Source: Alkalihalobacillus pseudalcaliphilus
Lineage (GTDB): Bacteria; Bacillota; Bacilli; Bacillales; Bacillaceae_D
NCBI GenBank assembly: GCA_001038565.1
Contig: LFJO01000003.1
Coordinates: forward strand, 114,848-178,847
DNA length: 64,000 nt
Direction of reading: 5' to 3'
Positions 36,085 through 45,552 of the stretch are shown here, piece after piece. The translations under genes were made by a program, and so were the position numbers. Below the pieces are notes generated by a model that worked only from the letters and a program-made list of their open reading frames with translations, had not been told where the DNA came from and did no database searches. Each line of letters begins with the position of its first letter. Positions within the stretch are counted from its first letter, which is position 1.

Positions 36085-36639
36085 ATGAGAGTTATTTCAG
36101 GTACAAAAAAAGGCATCACTTTAAAGGCGGTGCCAGGTAACTCGACGAGACCTACAACTGATAAGGTGAAGGAATCGATTTTTAATATGATTGGACCTTA
36201 CTTTCAAGGAGGAATTGGTTTAGACCTATACGGTGGAAGTGGTGGTCTTTCTATCGAATCATTAAGTCGAGGGTTAGATAAAATGATTATTGTTGACCAA
36301 GACAGAAAAGCAGTAGCCACTATAAAAGAGAATTTGGAAAAATGTCAATTCCTAGACCAAGCTGAGACATATCGTAATGATGCGAGTCGGGCATTAAAAG
36401 CTTTAATCAAAAGAGAGATTCGGTTTGATTATATTTTTTTAGATCCCCCCTATGCGAATGAAAAAATAGCTAGTGAATTGGCCATTATCACTGATTTTCA
36501 ACTGTTAGCAGACGAAGGAACGATTGTGATTGAACATGGAAAAGCCCATCCGTTACCAGATGAAGTTGGGAATTTACAAAAAGAACGTGAGGAAACCTAT
36601 GGAGACACGATTATTTCAATTTACCGATTCAAAGATTAA
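36085..36639 (+). CDS. rsmD: 16S rRNA (guanine966-N2)-methyltransferase RsmD
   Basis: SAM-dependent methylase (B. subtilis YlbH), 184 residues. SAM motif DLYGGSGGLSIE (47-58) and the N6/N2-amine catalytic motif DPPY (120-123). A perfect 14-bp palindrome TTTGGATATCCAAA (36019-36032) lies upstream in the promoter region. coaD follows after 21 bases, the common rsmD-coaD pair. Confidence 0.95.
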   Translation: MRVISGTKKGITLKAVPGNSTRPTTDKVKESIFNMIGPYFQGGIGLDLYGGSGGLSIESLSRGLDKMIIVDQDRKAVATIKENLEKCQFLDQAETYRNDASRALKALIKREIRFDYIFLDPPYANEKIASELAIITDFQLLADEGTIVIEHGKAHPLPDEVGNLQKEREETYGDTIISIYRFKD

Positions 36640-36660
36640 AGTGAAGAGGAGATGCTGTAA

Positions 36661-37146
36661 ATGGAAAAGATAGCGGTTTGCCCGGGGAGTTTTGACCCTA
36701 TTACATTAGGTCACTTAGACATTATTGAACGAGGTGCCAAAACATTTGACAGAGTCATTGTAGCCGTTCTACATAATCAAAAGAAAGAGCCGCTTTTTAC
36801 AGTTGAGGAAAGAGTCCGTTTGATAAAAGAAGCAACAAGTCATTTAGAACATGTAGAAGTAGATTGGTTTGGAGGTTTACTTATTGATTATGTGAAAAAG
36901 AGTAACGCTCAAACGATTATAAGAGGTTTACGTGCAGTGACCGATTTTGAATATGAAATGCAAGTGGCTTCTATTAATAAAAAAATTGGACCAGAAATTG
37001 AGACCTTTTTTATGATGACAGATAATCATTATTCTTATGTTAGTTCAAGTATTGTCAAGGAAGCTGCAAGGTATCATGCGAATGTCGATGATTTAGTGCC
37101 AGCCAATGTTGCCAAGGCATTAAAAGCAAAATTTAAAAGTGTTTAA
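36661..37146 (+). CDS. coaD: Phosphopantetheine adenylyltransferase
   Basis: Penultimate step of CoA synthesis: 4'-phosphopantetheine plus ATP gives dephospho-CoA. Nucleotidyltransferase motif TLGH (15-18) in [10 protein letters not shown], and [10 protein letters not shown] near 126-135. 161 residues, usual length. GAAGAGGAG precedes the ATG. Confidence 0.96.
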   Translation: MEKIAVCPGSFDPITLGHLDIIERGAKTFDRVIVAVLHNQKKEPLFTVEERVRLIKEATSHLEHVEVDWFGGLLIDYVKKSNAQTIIRGLRAVTDFEYEMQVASINKKIGPEIETFFMMTDNHYSYVSSSIVKEAARYHANVDDLVPANVAKALKAKFKSV

Positions 37147-37152
37147 AATGAG

Positions 37153-37193
37153 GAAAAGCTATTCTTACTTATTTAGTAGGAACAGCTTTTTTT
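37153..37193. terminator. Bidirectional terminator, coaD / ylbJ
   Basis: AAAAGCT / AGCTTTT outer stem with inner TTCTTACT / AGTAGGAA, then T7. It overlaps the 3' end of ylbJ. Confidence 0.87.
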
Positions 37194-38410
37194 AATTGCT
37201 CGTAGCCTTGTAGAAAAATATATAAGATTAGAAAGACAAGGGTGACAATCGGGCTTATGGATAAAAATAATTGCCAGGATGAATGGATATCAATCTCTTG
37301 GCCAAACGCTGGGATGACGTTGGAGAACCAAGTCATGCCCTGTCCTTCTAAATAAAGAGGACGGAAAAGAATAAAGGCAATGAAAGCAGCAAAAAACCCT
37401 TGAAGTAATCGACCGATAAAAAACGGTTGAAAACGAATATCTGTATCAGCTAAAAGACTAGCTACTTGGGCTTGAATAGAGAAACCGCTGAATCCTAATA
37501 AAAAACTAACGACGATAACTTGTTGCATAAGTAGTGCTGACTCTGTTTCACTGACTCGTTGTGCACCCATCGTCATCTCAAATAATCCCGAAATAATGGC
37601 AGGACTAAGCTCGATGGGAAGTTGAAGGATTGCGAGTAGAAGGCTCAAAGCTAAACCTATCACATCAATAAAGTGTACGAGGGTCAAGACCTTATTAAAA
37701 ACTGAAAATAAAATGATAAAACCACCTACAACAAGAAGGGTTTGTATCGATGAGCGGACGGCATCTCCTAATACTTGCCCCAATGAACGTCCATCCTTTT
37801 GGCGCTCCTCATGGAGAACGGTTAGCCAAGGTTTTGTTGAACCATTACGTTTGTTAGTTCCGGGTTCTACGTTTGTTGAGAGCTTTTCTTTTTCATGTTG
37901 TCGATAAAATCGCATCAGAATTCCTACAAATATATTGGCGAGATAATGGGAAACAGCTAAGACGAGACCAAGTGCAGGATTGTGAAAGAAACCTACGGCA
38001 ACGGCTCCAAAAATGAATAAAGGATTGGATGAACTTGTGAATGCGACAAGTCGCTCTGCTTCGATTTGTGTTATTTTTTTTTCCTTTCTTAAGCGACTTG
38101 TCAATTTTGCCCCTGCAGGGTTACCAGATGCAAGACCCATTGCCCAGACAAAACCACCAACCCCAGGAACGCGAAATAAGGGCCGCATCAATGGTTCAAG
38201 AAATCGGCCGAGTAAAGTAACGACACCAAAGCTAATTAATAGTTCAGAGACGATGAAAAAAGGCAGTAAGGAAGGGAATACGACATTCCACCATATATTC
38301 ATACCCCGTACTGAAGCTTCTAGAGCTTCTTTAGGAAATAGCATTAAAGTAATGGCAAAAAAAATGGCGATACTAGCGAGCAAAAGCGTTTGAAACTTTT
38401 GAGAAAACAA
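37169..38410 (-). CDS. ylbJ: Sporulation integral membrane protein YlbJ
   Basis: 413 residues, about ten membrane segments, with the two GATE/nucleoside-recognition repeats (WWNVVFPSLLPFFIVSEL and the GFSGFSIQAQVASL region). In B. subtilis ylbJ is made in the mother cell and needed for fully resistant spores. TTG start at 38410, with AAAGGAGGG 8 bases upstream. Convergent with coaD and divergent from ylbK, as in B. subtilis. Confidence 0.92.
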   Translation of the reverse strand: MFSQKFQTLLLASIAIFFAITLMLFPKEALEASVRGMNIWWNVVFPSLLPFFIVSELLISFGVVTLLGRFLEPLMRPLFRVPGVGGFVWAMGLASGNPAGAKLTSRLRKEKKITQIEAERLVAFTSSSNPLFIFGAVAVGFFHNPALGLVLAVSHYLANIFVGILMRFYRQHEKEKLSTNVEPGTNKRNGSTKPWLTVLHEERQKDGRSLGQVLGDAVRSSIQTLLVVGGFIILFSVFNKVLTLVHFIDVIGLALSLLLAILQLPIELSPAIISGLFEMTMGAQRVSETESALLMQQVIVVSFLLGFSGFSIQAQVASLLADTDIRFQPFFIGRLLQGFFAAFIAFILFRPLYLEGQGMTWFSNVIPAFGQEIDIHSSWQLFLSISPIVTLVFLILYIFLQGYEQLKKAVPTK

Positions 38411-38571
38411 CGATTGACCCTCCTTTGCTCAACAACCTAACGAATGAGTATCGATAAGAAATCATTCATGCTTGTACAACTAACTAACATTAAATATACG
38501 TCTAGATTTGTGGATTAGACCATATGATTGAAAAAGAATCGTGGAAATCGTATGATAGGAGTTGAATGCGA

Positions 38572-39369
38572 ATGGCAAAGCAACGTCCTAAAATAGGAAT
38601 TGCATTTGGCGCAGGTGGTGTGAGAGGCTTTGCTCATGTCGGAGTCTTAAAGGTTTTAAAAGCACATAATGTACCTATTGATTATGTAGCCGGTAGTAGT
38701 ATGGGTGCTTTAGTAGCTGGTTTATATGGGGTAGGTCAAACGCCAGAGGCAATGGAAAAGTTCGCTAAGTTATTTAAGAGGAAATATTATTTAGATTATA
38801 TCGTTCCTAAAATGGGCTTTGTGAAAGGTGATAAAGTATTAGAACTAATACGTATCTTAACAAAGAGAAAACGGATTGAAGATCTGCAAATTCCTGTAGC
38901 TATTATTGCAGCGGATTTATTAAGTGGAAACAAGGTTGTTTTCCGTGAAGGTGATCTTGCTGAGGCTGTAAGAGCTAGTATCTCGATTCCAGGTATTTTT
39001 GTTCCGGTGAGCTATCAAGATCAACTGCTTGTAGATGGTGGAGTGTTAGAGCGGGTCCCAACTTCTGTTGTAAAGGAGATGGGGGCAGACATTATCATAG
39101 GTATTGATGTTTCGTATTATAAAAGCGAACAAAAGGTCGCGACTATTTATGATGTCATTTTATTAACGATTGATATTATGGGTCGTGAGATATATAAGCA
39201 GCAACAATCAGAAAAGTCTTTGATGATTAAACCCGTTGTAAAACAATCAAATGGTTTGCTTTTTAAGGATGTTGATTCCATTATACTTGCAGGAGAACAA
39301 GCGACTGAACAAAAAATGGTTCAATTAAAAAACATGATAGCAAACTGGAAGGAGAACGACATTGACTAA
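38572..39369 (+). CDS. ylbK: Patatin-like phospholipase YlbK
   Basis: Ser-Asp dyad lipid hydrolase of the RssA/patatin type. Oxyanion loop GAGGVRG (13-19), nucleophile elbow GSSMG with S43, Asp in DGG (156-158). 265 residues from ATG 38572 (10 bases from AGGAG); ATG 38566 is equally in frame with 4-base spacing. ylbL overlaps its last codons. Confidence 0.9.
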   Translation: MAKQRPKIGIAFGAGGVRGFAHVGVLKVLKAHNVPIDYVAGSSMGALVAGLYGVGQTPEAMEKFAKLFKRKYYLDYIVPKMGFVKGDKVLELIRILTKRKRIEDLQIPVAIIAADLLSGNKVVFREGDLAEAVRASISIPGIFVPVSYQDQLLVDGGVLERVPTSVVKEMGADIIIGIDVSYYKSEQKVATIYDVILLTIDIMGREIYKQQQSEKSLMIKPVVKQSNGLLFKDVDSIILAGEQATEQKMVQLKNMIANWKENDID

Positions 39370-40423
39370 AAAGAAATCATCTTTTAAAATACGCTATATT
39401 TTACTTATCGTTTTATTTTTATTTTTATATTTTTATCAACTACCTTTCTATTACTCAGAACCTGGGTCAGCAGAAATCTTAACGCAGTATATAGAGATTG
39501 ACCTCCATGATGAGTTTGAGAACATTGACAAGGGAACTTTTATGCTTACGACAATCAAAATGGGTAAAGCGAATCCATTTCTTTATTTGTGGTCATATTT
39601 GAGTCCTTATCGGGTCCTTCATCCTGATGAGTCCGTGCGTCGTGAAGGGGAGTCGGATCGTGAATATCATCACCGCCAAATTATGATGATGAATAGCTCT
39701 CAAGAGATTGCCACCATTTTAGCTTATCAAAAAGCTGGACGAGATGTTGAATTTGAATATCACGGAGCGATCGTTACACAACTGATTGAAGATATGCCTG
39801 CCGCTGATATTCTTGAGCCCGGTGACTTAATTGTTGCTATTGATGGAAAGTCAGTAAGAAACATTGAGGACTTATTTGCCCATTTAGAAGGAAAAGGTAT
39901 TGATGATACGGTCATGTTTACTTTTGTCCGAGATGGAGTGGAGCAAGTAGAAGAGGTTGCCTTTGGTTATTTTCCAGAGCGTTATTTACAAGAAGGTGAA
40001 GAAAATCGTGCTGGAATCGGGATTGCCAATCCTGTAACCTCTAGAGAAGTAACGTATTATCCAGAAATAGAAATGGATACTAATACAATAGGGGGGCCTT
40101 CTGCCGGATTAATGTTTTCCCTTGAGATTATTAATCAATTAACGGAAGAGGATATTACCAAAGGGTATAATATTGCAGGGACAGGAACTCTTAATGAGGA
40201 CGGAACTGTCGGTAGAATTGGTGGTGCTGCTCAAAAACTTGTCGCCGCAGACAAAGCTGGTGCCGATTACTTTTTAGCACCCGCAGAAAATGGAAGAGAG
40301 AACTCCAATTATCAAGAAGCGTTAGCCGCTGCAGAAGATATTAACACAGATGTTCAAGTCATTCCGATTAATACGATTGACGACGCCTTAGACTTTTTAG
40401 CACAAATAGAAGAAAGTTCATAA
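39362..40423 (+). CDS. ylbL: Membrane-anchored PDZ / Lon-type protease YlbL (DdcP)
   Basis: 353 residues: one N-terminal membrane segment (about 11-27), PDZ domain (about 132-200), and a Lon-like S16 protease domain with catalytic S247 in GGPSAGL and K292 in AAQKLVAADKAGA. In B. subtilis this protease (DdcP) helps clear the SOS division inhibitor YneA. TTG start 39362 overlaps ylbK by 8 bases with AAGGAG before it, so translation is coupled. Confidence 0.92.
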   Translation: MTKKKSSFKIRYILLIVLFLFLYFYQLPFYYSEPGSAEILTQYIEIDLHDEFENIDKGTFMLTTIKMGKANPFLYLWSYLSPYRVLHPDESVRREGESDREYHHRQIMMMNSSQEIATILAYQKAGRDVEFEYHGAIVTQLIEDMPAADILEPGDLIVAIDGKSVRNIEDLFAHLEGKGIDDTVMFTFVRDGVEQVEEVAFGYFPERYLQEGEENRAGIGIANPVTSREVTYYPEIEMDTNTIGGPSAGLMFSLEIINQLTEEDITKGYNIAGTGTLNEDGTVGRIGGAAQKLVAADKAGADYFLAPAENGRENSNYQEALAAAEDINTDVQVIPINTIDDALDFLAQIEESS

Positions 40424-40428
40424 CGAAT

Positions 40429-40472
40429 AAACACTACGATTCACCGTATAAGGTGAGCGTAGTGTTTTTTTT
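40429..40472 (+). terminator. Intrinsic terminator after ylbL
   Basis: AACACTACG / CGTAGTGTT outer stem, TCACC / GGTGA inner stem, T8. Confidence 0.92.
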
Positions 40473-40642
40473 GGGGGACTGATGGATAAAGAGGAGGTTA
40501 ATGTGCAGAAGCGGAAGAGAAAGGGAGAATAATTCAACAGCAACAAACATGAAACTGTGCGATATCTTAGATTGACAGCACTTCATTCAATCTGTTTTTG
40601 TGACTAATAGCATTTTGTTCAATGTCCTTTTTAGTTTCTTTT

Positions 40643-40756
40643 CATTTTAATGGTTGTTGTAAGAATGATAGTAGTTCTTAAGATCTAGCGAATATCTAGC
40701 GGGAGAATCTTGCGGAGACTCCATTTAGAAGTAGTTGCCAGGGTTGAAAATCTGCT
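40643..40756. repeat. Eroded relative of the GC-rich element
   Basis: Aligns with 27482-27590: CATTTTAAT, TTGTTG..AGAATGAT, CTAGCGG, TGCGGAGACTCC, GTAGT..GC..GG.TGAAAATC. The second half of the element and the palindromic pairing are lost. It fills the middle of the ylbL-tmcAL gap (40424-40792), where I see nothing else. Confidence 0.55.
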
Positions 40757-40792
40757 AGCTCTTATATTATTCACAGCCTTATAGTAACCTGT

Positions 40793-42028
40793 TTACGATT
40801 CATTTTTTATACGTATTGGCGTTTGCTGATATTCTTCTTTAAATCGGCTCGTATTGGTAAGATGTCCAAGAGCCATATTATACATAGTTGTGACTCGTTG
40901 ATCTAATCTCCCAGCTGTACCTTGAACCTCGGCAAAACGACTTATTAATGGCGTCGTCATCTTTTTCTTAATCGTACCGAGGTAAGTTTGCCCGGCAGGA
41001 GACATACCGAGCAAACGAATATAAGGCGGTTTCTTGAGCTGTTGAAGCTTGTTAATTTCTGCTTTGGTTGTTTGTGTGAAAATATGAGTCGCTAAGCGTT
41101 GTAAACGGCTCCAGGTGTACCGCTTTGTTTTTAGTAACTCCATCCATTGCTGAAATGATGTTGCTTGTTGAATCGTTTCTTGAATGCGATATTCAAGCCC
41201 TTCTTCACATTCATAAATGTCAGCTAAGTTTTCGCGTTTCGTACTGATTATTTGATATTGTAAATAAGGGAAAAGTGATTCCCATTGCAATAAAGGTTGA
41301 TTGTTCTTCAAGTGTTGGTGAAGTATATGATAGCTAGGTTGTGGTAACACAGCTTTCACTTTTTCTTGGTCTTGATCGGAAAAAAGAGCTTTCCTTATAC
41401 TTGTAGCGCTAGCAATTGTTGCGTGATTTATATCCTGGTCATGATAGTGAGCTTTTTGGCGTAGGATCGTTTCAGCGTTCATAGAATTTGTCCATTTCCG
41501 TGTAGCCTCTACATAGTGGAAGCCGAGAATATTATTTGGTTCAGACAATGATAGTAGAGAGGGGTGCCCTAATTGATGGCTCAACCTTTGAAAGGCATCA
41601 GAAGTTGCTTTCGGATAACTTTTACCTAAAGCGATCTCTTCTTTAAGTAAAAGGTTCCATTGTTCCCGGTGATCTTCAATAAAATCATATAACTCATAAA
41701 AGTCCTCGATCTTGCCTGATTCACTTCCGAAACAAACTGTATCAACAAATAAGTGATCGAGGATTCGAATAGCTCCTTCAGCAAAAAATTCTGCTTTTTG
41801 AACAGAGTCATAATAAGGTAACTCAACGACAATATCAACACCATTGGCAATGGCCATTTCCGTTCTTAACCACTTAGAAACGAGAGCAGGTTCACCTCTT
41901 TGTAGAAAGGAACCACTCATCACTGCAATGACAACATCAGCGTTTGTTTTTTCTTTTGCTTTAGTAAGGTGATATAAATGACCGTTATGGAAAGGGTTAT
42001 ATTCAACAACTAAACCAACTGTTTTCAA
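40793..42028 (-). CDS. tmcAL: tRNA(Met) cytidine acetate ligase TmcAL
   Basis: Makes N4-acetylcytidine at the wobble position of elongator tRNA-Met from acetate and ATP (B. subtilis YlbM). The nucleotidyltransferase motif is NPFHNGH (11-17), followed by AVMSGSFLQRGEPAL and ELPYYDSVQKAEFFAEGAI. 411 residues, usual length. AAGGAGG precedes the ATG on the - strand. Divergent from ylbN. Confidence 0.94.
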   Translation of the reverse strand: MKTVGLVVEYNPFHNGHLYHLTKAKEKTNADVVIAVMSGSFLQRGEPALVSKWLRTEMAIANGVDIVVELPYYDSVQKAEFFAEGAIRILDHLFVDTVCFGSESGKIEDFYELYDFIEDHREQWNLLLKEEIALGKSYPKATSDAFQRLSHQLGHPSLLSLSEPNNILGFHYVEATRKWTNSMNAETILRQKAHYHDQDINHATIASATSIRKALFSDQDQEKVKAVLPQPSYHILHQHLKNNQPLLQWESLFPYLQYQIISTKRENLADIYECEEGLEYRIQETIQQATSFQQWMELLKTKRYTWSRLQRLATHIFTQTTKAEINKLQQLKKPPYIRLLGMSPAGQTYLGTIKKKMTTPLISRFAEVQGTAGRLDQRVTTMYNMALGHLTNTSRFKEEYQQTPIRIKNES

Positions 42029-42162
42029 AGAGAACCTCCTTGTATCTAGATTGACTTCGAATCAATCTTTACGTCAGATTTTAAACGTGGTAGAATGAAA
42101 ATTAATGTGTGGAAAGGTTTGTACTCCATTCATTATAAAGGATTAACTGTAAAGAAAAAAGG

Positions 42163-42191
42163 TTGACAAAAGAAATTGCGACATTTATAAT
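42163..42191 (+). promoter_or_regulatory. Consensus sigma-A promoter for ylbN-rpmF
   Basis: TTGACA (42163-42168), exactly 17 bases, TATAAT (42186-42191): a perfect vegetative promoter, in keeping with a highly expressed ribosomal protein operon. Confidence 0.9.
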
Positions 42192-42219
42192 TACTTTTGT
42201 TGCCTTAGAGGTGATGTAG

Positions 42220-42744
42220 ATGATTTGGTCTTTACAAGAACTACAAGCGGCGAAGCAAAAACCGCTAATATTTAAGGAAACAATTGAGCTTTCAGAACTG
42301 AAGGAACTCGAGAAAGACATTAGAGCTGTTGCTCCTGTCCAGTTACAAGGACAAATTGATTATGTGAAAAACTTTATTACTTTTTCATTTAATTTACAGA
42401 CAGAATTAACACTTCCTTGTTCGAGAACGCTAGTGGATGTACCGCTATCTATTGATAAAGATGTGGTAGAACGTTTTCAATTAGAAGGTTTTGATTCTTT
42501 TCAAATTGATGAGGAACGTCTGGATGATGATGTTCATTCTGTAGAAGGTCATCAAATTGACCTGAAGCCTTATGTCATGGAACAAATATTACTTGAGATC
42601 CCGATGCAAATCTTTGCTGATGTTGTAGAAGAACCGAAAGCCCCAAAAGAGGGAAAAGATTGGGAGATTGTTACAGAAGAGGATTTAAATAATCGTATTG
42701 ACCCAAGGTTAGCAGATTTAGCGAAGTTTTTTGACAAGGAATAA
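42220..42744 (+). CDS. ylbN: DUF177 / YceD-family protein YlbN
   Basis: 174 residues, acidic. The conserved block LPCSRTL (CxR motif; second Cys of the classic pair absent) and the C-terminal IDPRLADLAKFFDKE are typical. In most bacteria this gene precedes rpmF, and plant/bacterial relatives affect 23S rRNA maturation. GAGGTGA lies 5-6 bases before the ATG. Confidence 0.9.
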   Translation: MIWSLQELQAAKQKPLIFKETIELSELKELEKDIRAVAPVQLQGQIDYVKNFITFSFNLQTELTLPCSRTLVDVPLSIDKDVVERFQLEGFDSFQIDEERLDDDVHSVEGHQIDLKPYVMEQILLEIPMQIFADVVEEPKAPKEGKDWEIVTEEDLNNRIDPRLADLAKFFDKE

Positions 42745-42837
42745 GAAAATCGAAGCAACGATCACGCAATCGGCTTCCTTTCATATAAGTAAATAAGATT
42801 ATTTGCAGAACCGAGAACCTGTAAGGAGGTGGGAATG

Positions 42838-43011
42838 ATGGCAGTACCTTTCAGAAGAACTTCTAAGACTCGTAAAAATAAACGTCGTACTCACTACAAA
42901 TTAGCAGTACCTGGTATGGTAAAATGCTCAGAGTGTGGCGAGCTTAAATTAGCTCACCGCGTATGTAAAGAGTGTGGCTCATATAAAGGGCAAGAAGTAG
43001 TAAGTAAATAA
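42838..43011 (+). CDS. rpmF: 50S ribosomal protein L32
   Basis: 57 residues. The N-terminus [20 protein letters not shown] is diagnostic. Four cysteines C30/C33 and C43/C46 (CSEC, CKEC) make it the zinc-binding form. ATG 42838 gives the standard MAVPF start with AAGGAGG 9 bases upstream; ATGs at 42829 and 42835 are in frame but crowd the site. Co-transcribed with ylbN. Confidence 0.97.
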   Translation: MAVPFRRTSKTRKNKRRTHYKLAVPGMVKCSECGELKLAHRVCKECGSYKGQEVVSK

Positions 43012-43019
43012 GGAATATG

Positions 43020-43075
43020 AAAACAAGTTTTAAATGGCATCTCGCTATTTGGAGCTTGTTTTTTTCTTTGATTGG
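43020..43075 (+). terminator. Intrinsic terminator after rpmF
   Basis: AAAACAAG / CTTGTTTT outer stem with inner AAAT..GC / GC..ATTT, then T7. Confidence 0.85.
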
Positions 43076-43173
43076 TTGACATCCATCCGTTTCTTTAAAA
43101 ATGATATGAGGTTTCCGCTAGAATCATTGAATAAGGAATCAGAAAAAAGGAAATACTCATTTACTAGAACAAA

Positions 43174-43202
43174 GTCTATCTTTGCTAGTTCACGCATAGA
43201 AT
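43174..43202 (+). promoter_or_regulatory. Sigma-E-like promoter of gerR
   Basis: GTCTATC (43174-43180), 14 bases, CATAGAAT (43195-43202), close to sigma-E consensus (GTCATATT, CATACANT). The B. subtilis orthologue is in the sigma-E regulon. Confidence 0.45.
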
Positions 43203-43232
43203 GAATTAATGAGTGATTAAAGGAGGGATTGG

Positions 43233-43838
43233 ATGACGACGATACGTCAAGATGCTTGGAGTACAGATGAAGATTTATTATTGGCAGAGGTTGTGCTTAG
43301 ACATATTCGTGAAGGAAGTACACAGTTATCAGCTTTTGAAGAAGTTGGCCAAAGATTGTCGCGAACGAGTGCAGCATGTGGATTTCGTTGGAACTCAACG
43401 ATTCGAAAAAAATATGAATCTGCCATCCATTTAGCTAAAAAGCAAAGAACGAAACTAAAGGGAGTGAAAACTTCTTTAGAATCAGAAAGTAAAGTAGAGG
43501 AAGTTTCTCTAAAACCGAAAAATGTTCGTGTGTTTACAAGTAAAAAAGAAGATGGTAACGAAGAACCGATTCAGGATGAAAAAGCCATTCATTCCTTTAA
43601 AGAAAAAGCAGGTTCGGAGTCTCTAGATTTAACCATGGCACATGTCATTGAATATTTACAGCGGTATGACTTAAAAGCTAAAGAACAGGTGGAACAAGGT
43701 GACTACCAACGTTTATTAGAGGAAAACCAAAGGTTACGTGAGCATTTGGCTAAAGTAGAGGAAGAGAAGAAAATGATGAAAGATGATTATCGCTCATTAT
43801 TATCTATTATGGATAGAGCCCGGAAATTGTCATTATAA
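43233..43838 (+). CDS. gerR: Sporulation transcription regulator GerR (YlbO), RsfA family
   Basis: 201 residues. N-terminal Myb/SANT-like DNA-binding domain ([20 protein letters not shown] to about residue 75, with W9 and the [13 protein letters not shown] recognition region), a charged linker, and a C-terminal coiled coil (about 140-195). In B. subtilis GerR is a mother-cell regulator that represses some sigma-E genes and activates others. AAAGGAGGG precedes the ATG. Confidence 0.87.
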   Translation: MTTIRQDAWSTDEDLLLAEVVLRHIREGSTQLSAFEEVGQRLSRTSAACGFRWNSTIRKKYESAIHLAKKQRTKLKGVKTSLESESKVEEVSLKPKNVRVFTSKKEDGNEEPIQDEKAIHSFKEKAGSESLDLTMAHVIEYLQRYDLKAKEQVEQGDYQRLLEENQRLREHLAKVEEEKKMMKDDYRSLLSIMDRARKLSL

Positions 43839-43867
43839 ATCAGTGATAACAGCTCATACTCGATGGA

Positions 43868-43899
43868 AAAGCTAGCAGAGGAGTTTCTTTGCTAGCTTT
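43868..43899. terminator. Hairpin between convergent gerR and ylbP
   Basis: 10-bp stem AAAGCTAGCA / TGCTAGCTTT, 12-nt loop. T-tracts are short on both sides, so efficiency is uncertain. Confidence 0.65.
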
Positions 43900-43905
43900 G
43901 TCCTG

Positions 43906-44412
43906 TTATTCTGATATAGTCGTTGATTCGGATTCATTAACTGGTTGCTCTTGTACACCAGCAGGGTACCAAACAAAAGGATTCTCTCCTCGATCACGTG
44001 CTGGGTTGTACGTAACTTCTTCAAAACCCATAGAATGCCAAAATTCATTAGAGTTAACTCTACCATTGGTTTTGATTGGTAGATTAAAGGATTTAGCGAA
44101 ATCAACTAATGCTTTGCCGTATCCGCGCCCTCTGTAGGATTCTAATACTTCTAATTTCCAAAGCTCTAAATAATCTTGAGCTGGTTCGAAATAGCGATCA
44201 TACTTTTCTTCAATGCGATATAAGCTCATTCGAGCGACTAAGCGTTTACCTATATAAATGCCGTAGAAAGGCGACTCACTATCGTTTTCGACGATGTTTT
44301 GCTCTAAGTCTTCTTTCATATATAATTCTGCAGCACCGTACTCACGGAAATTTTTGAATTCTTCGATCGTTTTGTAATTAATAAGTAATTTAGTAACCTC
44401 ATGACTAGACAT
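43906..44412 (-). CDS. ylbP: GNAT-family N-acetyltransferase YlbP
   Basis: 168 residues with the acetyl-CoA motif A in LEVLESYRGRGYGKALV and the NSNEFWHSMGFEEV motif B. Substrate unknown. AGGAGG precedes the ATG on the - strand. Position between gerR and panE is as in B. subtilis. Confidence 0.88.
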   Translation of the reverse strand: MSSHEVTKLLINYKTIEEFKNFREYGAAELYMKEDLEQNIVENDSESPFYGIYIGKRLVARMSLYRIEEKYDRYFEPAQDYLELWKLEVLESYRGRGYGKALVDFAKSFNLPIKTNGRVNSNEFWHSMGFEEVTYNPARDRGENPFVWYPAGVQEQPVNESESTTISE

Positions 44413-44567
44413 TCAATTAGCCTCCTTAAAATGATAAAGCTTACATATAGTTTACTAAAAAATTAAAATACATGCTATTATTTCTTTTCTCTATTTTAAA
44501 AAAGGAAAATGTAATAAAATATGACAAAAGTAACGAACGAAGTATAGTAATCATATTAAAAAAAGTC

Positions 44568-44596
44568 TTCTCATTAAAAGAATAGAACTTTATAAT
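44568..44596 (+). promoter_or_regulatory. Sigma-A promoter for panE
   Basis: TTCTCA (44568-44573), 17 bases, TATAAT (44591-44596), 42 bases before panE. The rest of the ylbP-panE gap is AT-rich with no other visible feature. Confidence 0.5.
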
Positions 44597-44637
44597 TATA
44601 AATAAACACAAAAACAATAAAACAAGGGACGATTATA

Positions 44638-45552
44638 ATGAAAATAATCATCGTAGGTTCAGGTTCAATAGGTTTGCTACTTGCTGCTTATAGTTCAAAA
44701 GTAGGTCATGAAGTAACGATCATTACACATAGGCAAGAACAAGCCGATGCAATTCATACAAATGGATTGAAACTAAAAAGAAAAGCTCGTTATACAGAGA
44801 CGTATTTCCCTGCTGCAATTCCTATCGATGAATGGACTGATGGTGTGGCTGATTGCATAATGATTGCTGTGAAATCGTATCAGGTGGCGACCGTATTAAA
44901 AAAGATACCAGCTAATGTGTCGGTACATTCCTTTCTGTTTATTCAAAATGGAATGGGTCATTTGGAAGTGATGGAACGTTTACAAGTAGAAACGGTAGCT
45001 CTAGCTGTAGTTGAGCATGGTGCAATGAGAGAATCAGATGCTGTTGTTGTACATACAGGAGAAGGTCGAATAAATTGGTCCTTTTATGTAGAAGGGAATG
45101 GGCGATTCGTTCAAGAATTATTTAAAGACTATAATGACGTGCAATTTACAAGTGTTTATCAAAAGGATTGGTTAACGATGCTTTCTTTAAAGCTACTCGT
45201 TAATGTCGCGATTAACCCATTATCGATGCTTATTATGGAAAGAAATGGACAACTGCTTACGAATGATTCTTATCGCTTTTTACTACATGAAATTGTAAAA
45301 GAAGCTGCGTATGTTTTAGGCCTTGATTTTGATGAAGGTCTAGAAAAGGTAGAGGATGTATGCAGGGCAACCGCTGAGAATGAATCATCGATGTTGACGG
45401 ATCGGAAGAATGCTCGTAAAACAGAACTTGAGGCGATATTAGGATATGTGGTGAACGAGTCAGAAAAGCAAGGGTTACATACTCCATACTTAGATTTTCT
45501 TTATGGACTGACAAAAGGGATAGAACAATCTTGGTTAAAGGAGGTTCGGTGA
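44638..45552 (+). CDS. panE: 2-dehydropantoate 2-reductase (YlbQ)
   Basis: NADPH-dependent reduction of ketopantoate to pantoate in the CoA pathway. Rossmann GSGSIG (7-12), QNGMG (103-107), catalytic K185 with N189 in KLLVNVAINP, and the C-terminal SSMLTDRKN. 304 residues. Its stop overlaps the ATG of the next gene (TGATG). Confidence 0.9.
   Translation: MKIIIVGSGSIGLLLAAYSSKVGHEVTIITHRQEQADAIHTNGLKLKRKARYTETYFPAAIPIDEWTDGVADCIMIAVKSYQVATVLKKIPANVSVHSFLFIQNGMGHLEVMERLQVETVALAVVEHGAMRESDAVVVHTGEGRINWSFYVEGNGRFVQELFKDYNDVQFTSVYQKDWLTMLSLKLLVNVAINPLSMLIMERNGQLLTNDSYRFLLHEIVKEAAYVLGLDFDEGLEKVEDVCRATAENESSMLTDRKNARKTELEAILGYVVNESEKQGLHTPYLDFLYGLTKGIEQSWLKEVR

Noticed and set aside
43094..43507. 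Apparent 137-codon frames over ylbO/gerR upstream and over the 13.1-13.5 kb region
   Set aside because: These run antisense through real genes or repeats and have no start signals.
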